In this document: piece by piece, positions 54,387 to 63,386 of the stretch
How positions within the stretch are numbered: the first letter of the stretch is position 1
Layout of the letters: every line of letters begins with the position of its first letter
NCBI RefSeq assembly: GCF_000420065.1
Contig: NZ_ATUF01000002.1
Location: 806,001 to 870,000, forward strand
Origin: Varibaculum cambriense DSM 15806
GTDB taxonomy: Bacteria; Actinomycetota; Actinomycetes; Actinomycetales; Actinomycetaceae
DNA length: 64,000 bases
Direction: 5' to 3'
Translations under genes and position numbers: made by a program
Notes under the pieces: generated by a model
Told to the model about the DNA's origin: nothing
Databases searched by the model: none
The model's input: the letters and a program-made list of their open reading frames with translations, nothing else

Positions 54387-55139
54387 TTATCGTTCGAGGC
54401 AGGAACGTAGCGCCGCAGCCAGCCCGCCTGCATCCGGAGTCTTAGCTACCGCGGTAACTGCTAGCCCTAAATCCTTGGCCACCTGGGCAGAAGGCTCCCC
54501 GATACAAACTAGGTGAGGGAGGGCGCGGGCAGGGTCAGTGGCATCGGAACTAAACACCCCAAAGTCAGTGAGGGCGCGCAGGTTAGAGCCAGAAGTAACC
54601 GCCACCGCATCGGCTTGGAAATATACTTCCGGACACGCGGAAACCGGCGTCATGGTGTAGAGGGGGCAAACATCGATCTGGTAGCCCTGCTCACTTAAAG
54701 CTGCTGTTAAATCGGGTTTGCTTAGCGCCGATCCCGGTAAAAATATCCGACCAGGGGAGGAAGTGCTGGGGGATAAGTCCGCAAAGCGGCGTGCTAAATC
54801 GGTAGCATTGCCGCCCGCCTGCAAGGCGACATTCCAACCGGCCTTGCTCGCGGCCTGGGCACTAGCCTTACCTACCGCTGCTACCTGGGGAAAGGTGGTT
54901 AGAGGCGGTTCGGTAGCTAACAGTTCTTGTAAATAGGTGACAGTGCGGGCAGAAGTAATAACCACCCAGCTATATTCCCCGCGCTTTAAACGCTGCAGGC
55001 AGACGGGAAGTTGCGGGGGTGAAACCGGGAGAGAACGGGTAACCGGAGCGCCAACTACCCGGAAGTCAGGCAATTCCACCTGCAGCTTTTTCGTAAGTGG
55101 GCGCGTTGCCGCGGCGGTCAGTGCCACTGTAAACGCCAT
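54387..55139 (-). CDS. hemD: Uroporphyrinogen-III synthase
   Basis: This enzyme closes hydroxymethylbilane to uroporphyrinogen III. The 250-residue protein is weakly conserved, as usual for HemD, with WVVITSARTVTYLQELL, PQVAAVGKASAQAASKAGW and the later AVAVTSGSNLRALTDF. ATG 55139 follows GGAGGG. It lies 36 bp after the oxidase-HemC fusion gene, making the substrate supplier its direct neighbour. Confidence 0.88.
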   Translation of the reverse strand: MAFTVALTAAATRPLTKKLQVELPDFRVVGAPVTRSLPVSPPQLPVCLQRLKRGEYSWVVITSARTVTYLQELLATEPPLTTFPQVAAVGKASAQAASKAGWNVALQAGGNATDLARRFADLSPSTSSPGRIFLPGSALSKPDLTAALSEQGYQIDVCPLYTMTPVSACPEVYFQADAVAVTSGSNLRALTDFGVFSSDATDPARALPHLVCIGEPSAQVAKDLGLAVTAVAKTPDAGGLAAALRSCLER

Positions 55140-55175
55140 TGTCGCCCTCCGAAAATAGTTACCCGTTGCCGGTTC

Positions 55176-57731
55176 TTAGCCGCGCGCCTTAGCAGCGCCC
55201 AGGTCAGCGAGCTCGCCGCCACCTGCCTCCAAGAGGGCGCGAGCCACACTTTCACCGAGCTGGTGCGCCTGGTCAAGCATCTCGGCAAAAGTTTTCTCCG
55301 GATCCGCCTGCAAGGAATCACTGATGCGCACCTCGCGGGCACCATCCAGGGAAATAATCGCGGCAGTCAGAGTGAGTATCCCCCGCTCCATCTGTGCAAA
55401 CGCCCCCACCGGCGCGGCACACCCGGCGTTTAGCTCCGCTAACACCGCCCGTTCCGCAGTAGCAGTAAGCGCAGTTGCCAGGTCATTAAGCTCTTCCAGG
55501 GCAGCTGCTAAATCGGGGTGGGCTTTAAGCGCCACCTCCGATACCTCCACCGCGAGCGCGCCTTGCGCTGGAGCTGGCAGCACCTGTTCGGGATCGAAAC
55601 GCTCACTGGCGTAAGCGCCGAGCCCGATTCGATCCAAACCGGCCGCCGCTAAAATCACCGCATCCAGGTCGTGTGCGCCCTGCGAAATTTTCTCGCGTGT
55701 CTCCCGGCCATCAGTGAAATCGGCCTGTGGAGCGCTAATACCTTTCACTCTGCCCAGGCGGGTAGGAACATTTCCGCGAATATCCACTATCTTCAGGTCA
55801 GGACGTAAAGCTAAAATCTGGGCGGCGCGGCGCGGAGAGCCTGTCCCCACGCTGGCGCCTGGTGGCAAAGTTTCCAAAGTTAAACCGGGAGCGGCGCACA
55901 GGGCGTCCCGGGCATCCGCGCGGCTCGGAATCGCCGCAACTTTTAGCCCCGAAACCGGCTGGGTAGGTAAATCTTTAAAAGAATGCACTGCTAAATGGCA
56001 GTTTCCCTCCAAAAGCGCCAGGCGTAGTTGCGCGGCAAATACGCCCACTCCTCCTAGTTTTTGTAAAGAGGCGCGAGAAATATCGCCTGCCGTGCGCACT
56101 TGCCGTAGCTGCACATTTAGTCCCTGGTCACGCAAAGCGCTAGCCACAGTTTCCGATTGGGTAACTGCCAGGCGGGAGGCACGAGTTCCCAAAACCAAGG
56201 CGTCTTCCTCCGCTTCGCTAATCCAGCCGGTACCGCGCAATTTAATGGTTTGCGCCTGGCGGACTACTGCGGCAATCCCGGAACCGGCAACCCAGGATCC
56301 TGCCAGTTCCAGACCGGGATAAGCCTGCACCTCTTCCAGCAGCTTGGCGGTCATTTTCCGATGCTTGGGAGTGAAGGGCGGCAGGGAGCCATCCCAGTGA
56401 ATAATCATCGATCCCAGCAGCTGATCGGGGGAAATCTCCACCCCCAGCAGCCGGGAAGCATCCTGCAATGCCCCCTCGACCGATACCGGAATCTGCGGCC
56501 CATTCGCCCAACCATAAGATACTCGGAGCAGATGGTGGCCTTTACCAGCAGCTTCCTCCGCCCAGGGCCATTTGGAAGTGTAGTGGGTGATAGCTTTTGC
56601 TCCCACGCAGCCATTTTCAATATCTTCACTGCTCGGGCGCTGGACTAACATTCCCGAACCACGTGGATGGGCATCTAAGGCCGGGCAATCAACAAATAGG
56701 GTTACGTGCGCGATCGGCCCGCCCTGCGGGAGCTGACCGACTTCAATACCTGGTACTTTGCGCAGCATCGGCGCAGCTAAATAACCTGGTAAAGCCACTA
56801 CTACCTGCGGCACGGTGACCGTGACGGTCTCGCCAATATTAATCGGGCTTGCCCCGGGAGTCGCCCCCGATTTGGTGTTAGAAACGATGACCTTCCAGCC
56901 TGCTGAGCCGGGCTGATTCGACTCCGCAGCGCCGTCGGCTTCGGCGTCAGATTTCTTATCAACTGGCTCCAGGTCGAGGGCGCGCACATGGGACAAAATC
57001 AGCCCCCCGCCCTCTTCAATGCGCTGCGCAAGGGTTTCCACCAGGCGGAACATTCCTCCCTCGGGGGCAAGCACTGCCGGTTTACCCGGTTTCAGTCCCC
57101 GCAAACTGGCAACTGCCTGCACCAGGGAGCCATGTTCTTTTAGTGCCGGGCGCAAACCGCGCAACACGGTATCGACGTTTAAGCGGTCGGTGCTGGCGGA
57201 GTGAATCCCGCCGGCCACGGGCGCCACTACTTTCTCTAAAACTGCTTTTCCGAGGCGGGCAGTTACCAGATCGGAGACAGTGGCTTCTTCTGCCCCCACT
57301 TCCAGACCCATAGTTAAGTCCTGGCGGGCGCGCTCCATTTCTGCTTCACTGAGTGTCTGCACAATCCCGGGGTCATCCAGGCTGGCGGGAATCCCGAGCA
57401 TTCCATGGGGAATCGGGAGGGCGCCCTCGGGAATACCTGCACGTTTATGGTGGAAAATCCAAGATTTACCCCGGGGAGCCACCACCGGTAAACCTAGTTC
57501 GCCGCATAAATCTTTGACTTCGGTAGCTCCGGCCGCGAAAGCCTCCGCACCAATATCGAAAGTAAAGTCCCCAAAACGTCCCGAGCAGATTAGGCCGCCG
57601 GGGCGTCCTCGTTCCTCGATCACCGCCACCCGCGCGCCCTGTTTTTGTAGAGTATAGGCGCTGGTTAATCCGGCCAGCCCCCCTCCAATAACCAGAACAT
57701 CATAATCGGTTAATCCAGCTAGGTCGTGCAT
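55176..57731 (-). CDS. Coproporphyrinogen III oxidase (CgoX/HemY)-hydroxymethylbilane synthase (HemC) fusion
   Basis: One uninterrupted 851-residue frame. Residues 1 to about 505 are a HemY/CgoX flavoenzyme: FAD-binding VLVIGGGLAGLTSAYTLQKQG, RPGGLICS, and the C-terminal GLELAGSWVAGSGIAAVV. After a short acidic linker (EAEED) residues about 511-851 are a complete HemC: VLGTRASRLAVTQSE, HSFKDLPTQP, GTGSPRRAAQ, VDIRGNVPTRL and the dipyrromethane-cofactor Cys771 in NAGCAAPVGA. ATG 57731 is chosen because AAGGAG lies five bases upstream; a TTG at 57749 is weaker. HemC acts early and CgoX late in the route, so fusion does not join consecutive steps. Confidence 0.93.
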   Translation of the reverse strand: MHDLAGLTDYDVLVIGGGLAGLTSAYTLQKQGARVAVIEERGRPGGLICSGRFGDFTFDIGAEAFAAGATEVKDLCGELGLPVVAPRGKSWIFHHKRAGIPEGALPIPHGMLGIPASLDDPGIVQTLSEAEMERARQDLTMGLEVGAEEATVSDLVTARLGKAVLEKVVAPVAGGIHSASTDRLNVDTVLRGLRPALKEHGSLVQAVASLRGLKPGKPAVLAPEGGMFRLVETLAQRIEEGGGLILSHVRALDLEPVDKKSDAEADGAAESNQPGSAGWKVIVSNTKSGATPGASPINIGETVTVTVPQVVVALPGYLAAPMLRKVPGIEVGQLPQGGPIAHVTLFVDCPALDAHPRGSGMLVQRPSSEDIENGCVGAKAITHYTSKWPWAEEAAGKGHHLLRVSYGWANGPQIPVSVEGALQDASRLLGVEISPDQLLGSMIIHWDGSLPPFTPKHRKMTAKLLEEVQAYPGLELAGSWVAGSGIAAVVRQAQTIKLRGTGWISEAEEDALVLGTRASRLAVTQSETVASALRDQGLNVQLRQVRTAGDISRASLQKLGGVGVFAAQLRLALLEGNCHLAVHSFKDLPTQPVSGLKVAAIPSRADARDALCAAPGLTLETLPPGASVGTGSPRRAAQILALRPDLKIVDIRGNVPTRLGRVKGISAPQADFTDGRETREKISQGAHDLDAVILAAAGLDRIGLGAYASERFDPEQVLPAPAQGALAVEVSEVALKAHPDLAAALEELNDLATALTATAERAVLAELNAGCAAPVGAFAQMERGILTLTAAIISLDGAREVRISDSLQADPEKTFAEMLDQAHQLGESVARALLEAGGGELADLGAAKARG

Positions 57732-57802
57732 TGCATCTCCTTGCCCCAAGCGGTTTTCGAGGCCGTGCGCCCCGGGTAATCCTTCAGCATAGCCTGTCGC
57801 GT

Positions 57803-58837
57803 TTAGCGGGATTCGTGTACCTGGTCGACGATTTCTTGTAAAACCGCCGGATCGGCGTTTGGTGGTACCCCATGTCCCAGGTTGACGATATGGGCGGCGG
57901 CTTTCTTGCCTTCCGCTAAAACCTGGTCTACGTGGTCGCGGCGCACCTGGCTAGAGGCAAACAAAATCGCAGGATCGATATTTCCCTGCACCGCGAAGCG
58001 GTCTCCCGGGCCATGTTCGATTATTTTTACAGCCTCACCTAGGGGTAGTCGCCAGTCCACCCCGATACATTCGGCACCCGCGTCGCGCATTAAATCCAGC
58101 AAGGAGGCAGCCCCCACCCCGAAGTGAATCACCGGTACCCCGTGGGCATGGGCGGAATCAATCACCACCCGAGAATGCTCCCAGCAGTAGGTTTGATAAT
58201 CCGCGCGTGACAGATCGCCCACCCAAGAATCGAAAACTTGGGCAGTGCGCGCCCCACCGGCAATCTGCGCAGCCAGGAAAGCCGCCGACATATCGGCGCA
58301 CCAGCGGGCGAGCCGGTTCCAGGCATCCGGATAGGAATGCATAAAAGCCCGCGCCTCCAGGTGATTTTTCGAGCGGGTTTTCCCAATTAGATAGGACGCC
58401 AAGGTAAAAGGCGCGGCCGCAAAAGCAATTAGAGGGGTTTCGCCCAGCTCACCGCAGGCAATCTGGGCGGCCTCGGTAATACAATCCGGATCAAAACCCT
58501 GATGGCTGGTGAGGCGGTCAACATCCTGAGGCTCCAGGATGGGATCGGCAAAAACTGGACCTTTACCGGGAACAATCTCTACCTCTAAGCCCGCCAGATA
58601 CAGCGGGGTGACAATATCGGAAAAGAAAATCGCGGCATCCACTCCGTAGCGGCGAACCGGCTGCAAGGTGATTTCGGCAGCCAGGTCAGGGGTGGTGCAG
58701 GCAGTGAGCATATCTTTATCGGCGCGCAGGCGGCGATACTCCGGGAGGGAGCGCCCTGCTTGGCGCATAAACCAAACCGGAGTCTTATCAGGGCGCAGCC
58801 CGCGAACAGCTTTTAGAAAAGAATTTTGCTCAGACAT
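57803..58837 (-). CDS. hemE: Uroporphyrinogen decarboxylase
   Basis: This enzyme removes four carboxyls from uroporphyrinogen III to give coproporphyrinogen III. From ATG 58837 it has 344 residues, with the family signature PVWFMRQAGRSLPEYR and the second one in GFDPDCITEA/PLIAFAAAPFTLASYLI. A longer frame from 58876 is less likely. It is first in the leftward hemE-cgoX/hemC-hemD set and divergent from hemA. Confidence 0.96.
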   Translation of the reverse strand: MSEQNSFLKAVRGLRPDKTPVWFMRQAGRSLPEYRRLRADKDMLTACTTPDLAAEITLQPVRRYGVDAAIFFSDIVTPLYLAGLEVEIVPGKGPVFADPILEPQDVDRLTSHQGFDPDCITEAAQIACGELGETPLIAFAAAPFTLASYLIGKTRSKNHLEARAFMHSYPDAWNRLARWCADMSAAFLAAQIAGGARTAQVFDSWVGDLSRADYQTYCWEHSRVVIDSAHAHGVPVIHFGVGAASLLDLMRDAGAECIGVDWRLPLGEAVKIIEHGPGDRFAVQGNIDPAILFASSQVRRDHVDQVLAEGKKAAAHIVNLGHGVPPNADPAVLQEIVDQVHESR

Positions 58838-59113
58838 ATTTCCATCATCGCCGGCATTTTTGGCAGGCGCAAGCAAGTGCAGCGAAGAGCGGATGACAGG
58901 CTACCTCTCGCAGGCAAGAAACCAGCGTAAATATTTTTCTGACACATTTTCCGCATCTGTCTGTTGTCTAATACCGGGATTCTTGGTGACATGTTGGCAG
59001 ATTATTTTTCTTTGGCAACGCTCTGTAATGGGAGAATAGAAAAAATTGGGGCGCGGATAAGAGAAAAACCGGCGGATGCTTTTCAAAAAATAAAAAAATG
59101 GTCTAATGAGGCC

Positions 59114-60430
59114 GTGGGTCTTTCCTCCTATTCAGTACATCATCTCCGGCACGGGCTTAGCGCTGTGGCGGCAGCTGCTAGTACCACCGAGGGCCTGCCT
59201 GAAGATCTCTTACAACGTTTGCCCGAAGTATTGGGAGTGCTTCCGCTTTCAACCTGTAACCGGGTAGAGATCGTTATTGAAACTGCCCCGGCAATTTCCG
59301 AGGAGCAGCTAACCGCGGTAGATGGTTATATTCAATCCCGGCTGGGCACTGTCTGCGAAATTCGCCGTGACCGCCAGGTATTGGAACACCTATTTCGAGT
59401 GGCCTGCGGGCTGGACTCTATGGTGGTGGGGGAGCGGGAAATCTCCGGGCAGCTGCGCCGCGCCCTGCGGGTGGCCACCCAAGAGCGGATAGCCTCCGCC
59501 ACCATTACCCGCGCTTGTCAAGGTGCGCTCACTACCTCCCGCCGGATCGCGCAGCTAACCGGGATTGCCTCCCAGGGGCGTTCAGTAGTGGCCTGCGGCC
59601 TCGAAATAGTGACGGAAAGAATAAATCCGCTGGCGGGCACCCCCACGCTTTTGATTGGTACCGGTTCCTATGCGGGAGCAGCAGTGGCGGCGCTGCGTGC
59701 CAAAGGCGTCCAAGATATCGCGGTTTATTCCACTTCTGGACGGGCTGAACGTTTCGCTTACGGCCACGACTTGCAACCGGTAGCCAAGGATCAGCTGGTG
59801 GCGGCGTTAGAAGCTGCCACTTTGATTGTTACCTGTCGGGGCATGGGGTCTCCGGTGCTCACTAAAGAGGAAGTGCAGCGGGCTTTAGCGCTCTCTAGTG
59901 GTGAAAAAACTATTCTCGATCTAGCGTTGCAAACCGATATTGAGGACGGGGTCGCCGAATTAGAACGGGTACGAGTAATCAACCTAGAAGAAATCAGCGC
60001 CCAGGTACCGGAAGCAGGAAAAGCGCAGGTTAAGCGAGCAGAAGAAATTGTGGCCGAGGGTGTAGAAGAAGCCGAAGCCCTGCTAGCCGACCGCCAAATG
60101 GATTCGGTAGTGGTAGCGTTGCGCGACACCTTCCGCGAAGTATTAGCCGATGAAGTTGCGCATCTACCGAAGGGGGAGACCATTCCTCGCGAAGACGTTG
60201 AATACGCGCTGCGTCACCTGGCGGCGCGCCTGGCACATATCCCTACTATCAATGCCCACCGCGCCGGCCGCGAGGGGATGGGGCGGCAATACGTAAACGC
60301 CCTCCAGCAGGTGTGGGGATTGGATCTGGATGCGCCGCAAGCTCAACCAGATAAATCGCAAGTTTGCCCGGTAACCGGCTTGAGCGTAGATGATTTAAAA
60401 CAGGAAACCCCCGACGAGGAGGGACAGTGA
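59114..60430 (+). CDS. hemA: Glutamyl-tRNA reductase
   Basis: This enzyme reduces glutamyl-tRNA to glutamate-1-semialdehyde, the first committed haem step of the C5 pathway. The catalytic Cys48 is in LPLSTCNRVE; also seen are GEREISGQLRRAL, the NADPH-binding LLIGTGSYAGAAVAAL and the C-terminal dimerisation helices. GTG 59114 (after TGAGG) puts the start at the family's first strand; the frame is open to 58964 but the extra residues do not look like HemA. The start therefore stays uncertain. Its stop overlaps cpfC by four bases. Confidence 0.92.
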   Translation: MGLSSYSVHHLRHGLSAVAAAASTTEGLPEDLLQRLPEVLGVLPLSTCNRVEIVIETAPAISEEQLTAVDGYIQSRLGTVCEIRRDRQVLEHLFRVACGLDSMVVGEREISGQLRRALRVATQERIASATITRACQGALTTSRRIAQLTGIASQGRSVVACGLEIVTERINPLAGTPTLLIGTGSYAGAAVAALRAKGVQDIAVYSTSGRAERFAYGHDLQPVAKDQLVAALEAATLIVTCRGMGSPVLTKEEVQRALALSSGEKTILDLALQTDIEDGVAELERVRVINLEEISAQVPEAGKAQVKRAEEIVAEGVEEAEALLADRQMDSVVVALRDTFREVLADEVAHLPKGETIPREDVEYALRHLAARLAHIPTINAHRAGREGMGRQYVNALQQVWGLDLDAPQAQPDKSQVCPVTGLSVDDLKQETPDEEGQ

Positions 60431-61542
60431 GTCAGGTTCTTTCCCAATACGATGCGGTGATGCTGGTCAGTTATGGCGGGCCGCGACAAATGGAGGATGT
60501 GTTGCCGTTTATGCGCAACGCGACCTCTGGGCGGGGAGTTCCCGACGAACGCCTAAAACAGGTCTCCACCCACTACGGACGTTTCCACGGAATCAGCCCC
60601 ATAAATGCGCGTAACCTGGAAATCCGTCGCGCCCTCGAGCTAGAACTCAGCCGGCGCGGAGACGAAATCGAAGTCGTAATCGGGAACCGCAATTGGCATC
60701 CCTTTATTCACGACACCCTCTGTGACCTGGCGATGCGGGGACTTACCCGGGTGCTGTGTATTTTTACCTCCGCCTATGTTTGCTATTCGGGATGCCGACA
60801 GTATCGGGAAGACTTAGCAGCTGCAAAAGCCCAGCTACAAGTCCAGGACTTATCGCTGGAACTGGACAAAGTGCGGGCCTACTACACTACCGAAGGTTTC
60901 GTGAGCGCCTATACGAAACGCCTGGTAAAAGCAGTGCGCACCATGGAAGAAAATACTGGACGGATTCCTTACGTAGCGTTTGTGACCCACTCGATTCCTC
61001 GCGCCATGCAGGAATGCTCCGGCCCTGCCGATCACTCTCGCCCTGATTATCAAAGGCAGCACCAGCAAGTATGTGCCGAGGTGGCAGCGCGAGCCAGTAA
61101 AGAACTAGGGCGCGAGCTACCTTGGGATTTGTCCTTTTGCTCCCGCTCGGGGCCGCCCCAAATGCCCTGGCTAGAGCCGGATATTAATGACCGGCTGACG
61201 CAGCTAAAAGCTGAGGGGGTAACGGACGTAGTCTGCGTACCTATCGGGTTTATCTGTGATCATATGGAAGTGGTTTATGACCTGGATACCGAGGCCAAGG
61301 AAACCGCAGCCCAGCTGGGGCTTAACTATTTACGCGTGCCTACGGTCGGCACTGATCCCGATTTTATAGGGACGCTCGCAGATTTGGTGACCGAGCGCGC
61401 CCAGGAAAAGGCAGGAGACGAGGTGGTCTATACCCCAGATGCCCTGGAGCCCGGGTGGCCGGCTTGGGCTCCGCCAGGAGATTCCCGGGTCAGCAAGCAC
61501 GGAGCTGACCTACCCGTTGAGTTTGAAATAAAACAAAATTAG
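60427..61542 (+). CDS. cpfC: Coproporphyrin ferrochelatase
   Basis: This enzyme inserts Fe(II) into coproporphyrin III to give coproheme. The 371-residue protein has the chelatase motifs AVMLVSYGGPRQMEDVLPFM, FVTHSIPRAM (metal-site His) and GFICDHMEVVYDLD. It starts at GTG 60427 inside the hemA stop. With CgoX and ChdC in the same block, it belongs to the coproporphyrin-dependent route of Gram-positive bacteria. Confidence 0.95.
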   Translation: MSQVLSQYDAVMLVSYGGPRQMEDVLPFMRNATSGRGVPDERLKQVSTHYGRFHGISPINARNLEIRRALELELSRRGDEIEVVIGNRNWHPFIHDTLCDLAMRGLTRVLCIFTSAYVCYSGCRQYREDLAAAKAQLQVQDLSLELDKVRAYYTTEGFVSAYTKRLVKAVRTMEENTGRIPYVAFVTHSIPRAMQECSGPADHSRPDYQRQHQQVCAEVAARASKELGRELPWDLSFCSRSGPPQMPWLEPDINDRLTQLKAEGVTDVVCVPIGFICDHMEVVYDLDTEAKETAAQLGLNYLRVPTVGTDPDFIGTLADLVTERAQEKAGDEVVYTPDALEPGWPAWAPPGDSRVSKHGADLPVEFEIKQN

Positions 61543-61561
61543 CAAGCCAAAGGAGAAAATA

Positions 61562-62302
61562 ATGGCTCACCCGATGCCCAATGATGTGTCCCCCGATCCT
61601 CGCGATCATAAGGTGGATCCTGACGAAGTAAATGCCCGCAACAACTTTTCTATGCACGCGGTTTTCGAACTAGCCTTGCCGCTACCTGCCGAAGAAGCCG
61701 AGCGAGCCGCCATGGCGCGCGAACTAGAGGAAACCATCTCCGAATTGGGGGTAACTGTACGCGGCTGGTATGACGTTGCTGGCTACCGCGCCGACGCTGA
61801 CCTGATGTTCTGGTTCCTGGATGAATCCAATGACAAGCTGCAAGATGCCTACCATGCGGTATTGAACTCGCGGCTAGGAGCCCACCTGGTACCGGTGTGG
61901 TCCATTATGAGCGCTCATATGACCGCCGAATTCAATAAGCCCCACCTGCCGGCCTGTTTCGGGGGTTGGGCGCCGCGCGCTTATGCGGCGGTTTACCCCT
62001 TCGTGCGTTCCCTCGAGTGGTATTACCTGCCGAAGGCTAAGCGCAGCGCCATGCTTGCCGAGCATGGACGCAATGGGGCCGGCTACCTGGATGTAGCGGT
62101 TTCGACCTTGGCTACTTTCGCGCTTAATGATTACGAGTGGTCAGTGACCCTAGAGTCCGATGATATTAACCGGGTAATGGGAGTGCTGCGTCAGCAGCGC
62201 GATTGTGAAGCACGCCTGCATGTTCGCCAGGATACGCCCTTCTATACCGGCAAGCGGATGGAACTAGCGGAATGGATCCAGCGGCAAGCTACTGAAAAAT
62301 AG
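61562..62302 (+). CDS. chdC: Coproheme decarboxylase (HemQ)
   Basis: A chlorite-dismutase-fold enzyme that oxidatively decarboxylates coproheme to haem b with H2O2. The 246-residue protein has the actinobacterial ChdC pattern: catalytic Tyr145 in YPFVRSLEWYYLP and the proximal haem ligand His168 in LAEHGRNGAGY. AAAGGAG precedes ATG 61562. It is the last gene of the hemA-cpfC-chdC operon. Confidence 0.96.
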   Translation: MAHPMPNDVSPDPRDHKVDPDEVNARNNFSMHAVFELALPLPAEEAERAAMARELEETISELGVTVRGWYDVAGYRADADLMFWFLDESNDKLQDAYHAVLNSRLGAHLVPVWSIMSAHMTAEFNKPHLPACFGGWAPRAYAAVYPFVRSLEWYYLPKAKRSAMLAEHGRNGAGYLDVAVSTLATFALNDYEWSVTLESDDINRVMGVLRQQRDCEARLHVRQDTPFYTGKRMELAEWIQRQATEK

Positions 62303-62406
62303 TTAGTTTCGCCTTGCTTAAAAGCTGGTTACTTCCGGACAGAAGTCCCAGTTCTAAGCCAGCTCATTGCTAGCGGAGTAAAGTAGTTACCACACTCAGA
62401 CTCTCG

Positions 62407-62422
62407 GGTGGCATAAGTCACA
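62407..62422 (+). promoter_or_regulatory. CRP/GlxR-like operator
   Basis: GGTGGCATAAGTCACA matches the TGTGANNTANNTCACA consensus at 10 of 12 fixed positions. It lies about 70 bp before the CRP-family gene, suggesting autoregulation. Confidence 0.5.
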
Positions 62423-62492
62423 ACAAACGAGTAATGTGGAATCGGTGTCTATGGTTCGCCGTCTGTCTAGATTTTTGTAAGGAGTGATTAGC

Positions 62493-63170
62493 TTGGATTC
62501 GTCCTTTTTAGCTAGAGTCCCCCTGTTTGAGGGACTCGATCAGGAAGCGCAGATGCGCCTGTTCTCAATGATGGGGCAAACCACCTTGCGCCGCGGGGAA
62601 AACCTATTTGAAGAGGGCGATGATGGTGACCGCTTGTATATCGTGGCCGAGGGCAAAATAAAACTATCGCATCAGTCCGTAGATGGCCGCGAGAACCTGC
62701 TGGCGGTGTTAGGACCCGGGGAAATCCTGGGAGAGCTAACCTTGTTTGACCCCGGGCAGCGTTCTACTACTGCTACCGCGGTTTCTCCCGCTCGCTTGGT
62801 GTTCCTAAACCATAGTGACCTGATGGTTTTCCTAGAGGACAACCCCTCGTTAGCGAAACATATGCTCAAAGCGCTGGCAAAGCGCCTGCGTCGCACCAAT
62901 GAGGCTCTAGCTGACCTGGTGTTCTCGGATGTGCCCGGCAGGGTAGCCAAGGCGCTCCTGGATCTGGCAGACCGTTTCGGGATTCGCACCGAGGACGGGA
63001 TTCACGTTCCTCACGACCTCACTCAAGAAGAGTTAGCTCAGCTGGTGGGGGCATCGCGGGAAACTGTGAACAAGTCCTTGGCCGAGTTTGTGAACCGCAA
63101 TTGGATTCGTCTGGAGGGACGCGCAGTCACCTTGATTGATATTGATCGTTTGGCGCGACGCGCCCGCTAG
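62493..63170 (+). CDS. glxR: CRP/FNR-family regulator, GlxR-like
   Basis: A 225-residue regulator. The N-terminal cyclic-nucleotide-binding beta barrel contains PGEILGELTLFDPGQRSTTATA, the phosphate-binding cassette of cAMP-binding members. A long dimer helix follows, then a winged helix with LTQEELAQLVGASRETVNKSLAEF. TTG 62493 is chosen because AAGGAG lies eight bases upstream; an in-frame GTG at 62484 overlaps that site. In corynebacteria and mycobacteria this regulator responds to cAMP and controls carbon metabolism. There is no FNR-type cysteine set. Confidence 0.9.
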   Translation: MDSSFLARVPLFEGLDQEAQMRLFSMMGQTTLRRGENLFEEGDDGDRLYIVAEGKIKLSHQSVDGRENLLAVLGPGEILGELTLFDPGQRSTTATAVSPARLVFLNHSDLMVFLEDNPSLAKHMLKALAKRLRRTNEALADLVFSDVPGRVAKALLDLADRFGIRTEDGIHVPHDLTQEELAQLVGASRETVNKSLAEFVNRNWIRLEGRAVTLIDIDRLARRAR

Positions 63171-63211
63171 GATTGGGGAAAAATACCTAAAAACTGACGC
63201 TTAACAAGGTT

Positions 63212-63246
63212 TTGGGGGCGGCAATCTTTATGGTTGCCGCCCCCAA
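63212..63246. terminator. Hairpin after the CRP-family gene
   Basis: A 13-bp perfect stem TTGGGGGCGGCAA / TTGCCGCCCCCAA with a 9-base loop, between two convergent genes. The U-run is imperfect. The remaining 63247-63386 shows no further feature. Confidence 0.65.
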
Positions 63247-63386
63247 CGTTTGGTAAAACATGAAGGGAACCAGGGTTAATCTTTAAAACCAGAACCAGTT
63301 TTGACACCTAGATATGGTTGTCTTCCCCGGGATTGCTTAGCCAGCGCTGATCTTGAGGGAAACCAAGGTGGCGCCAAGGTGAAACT

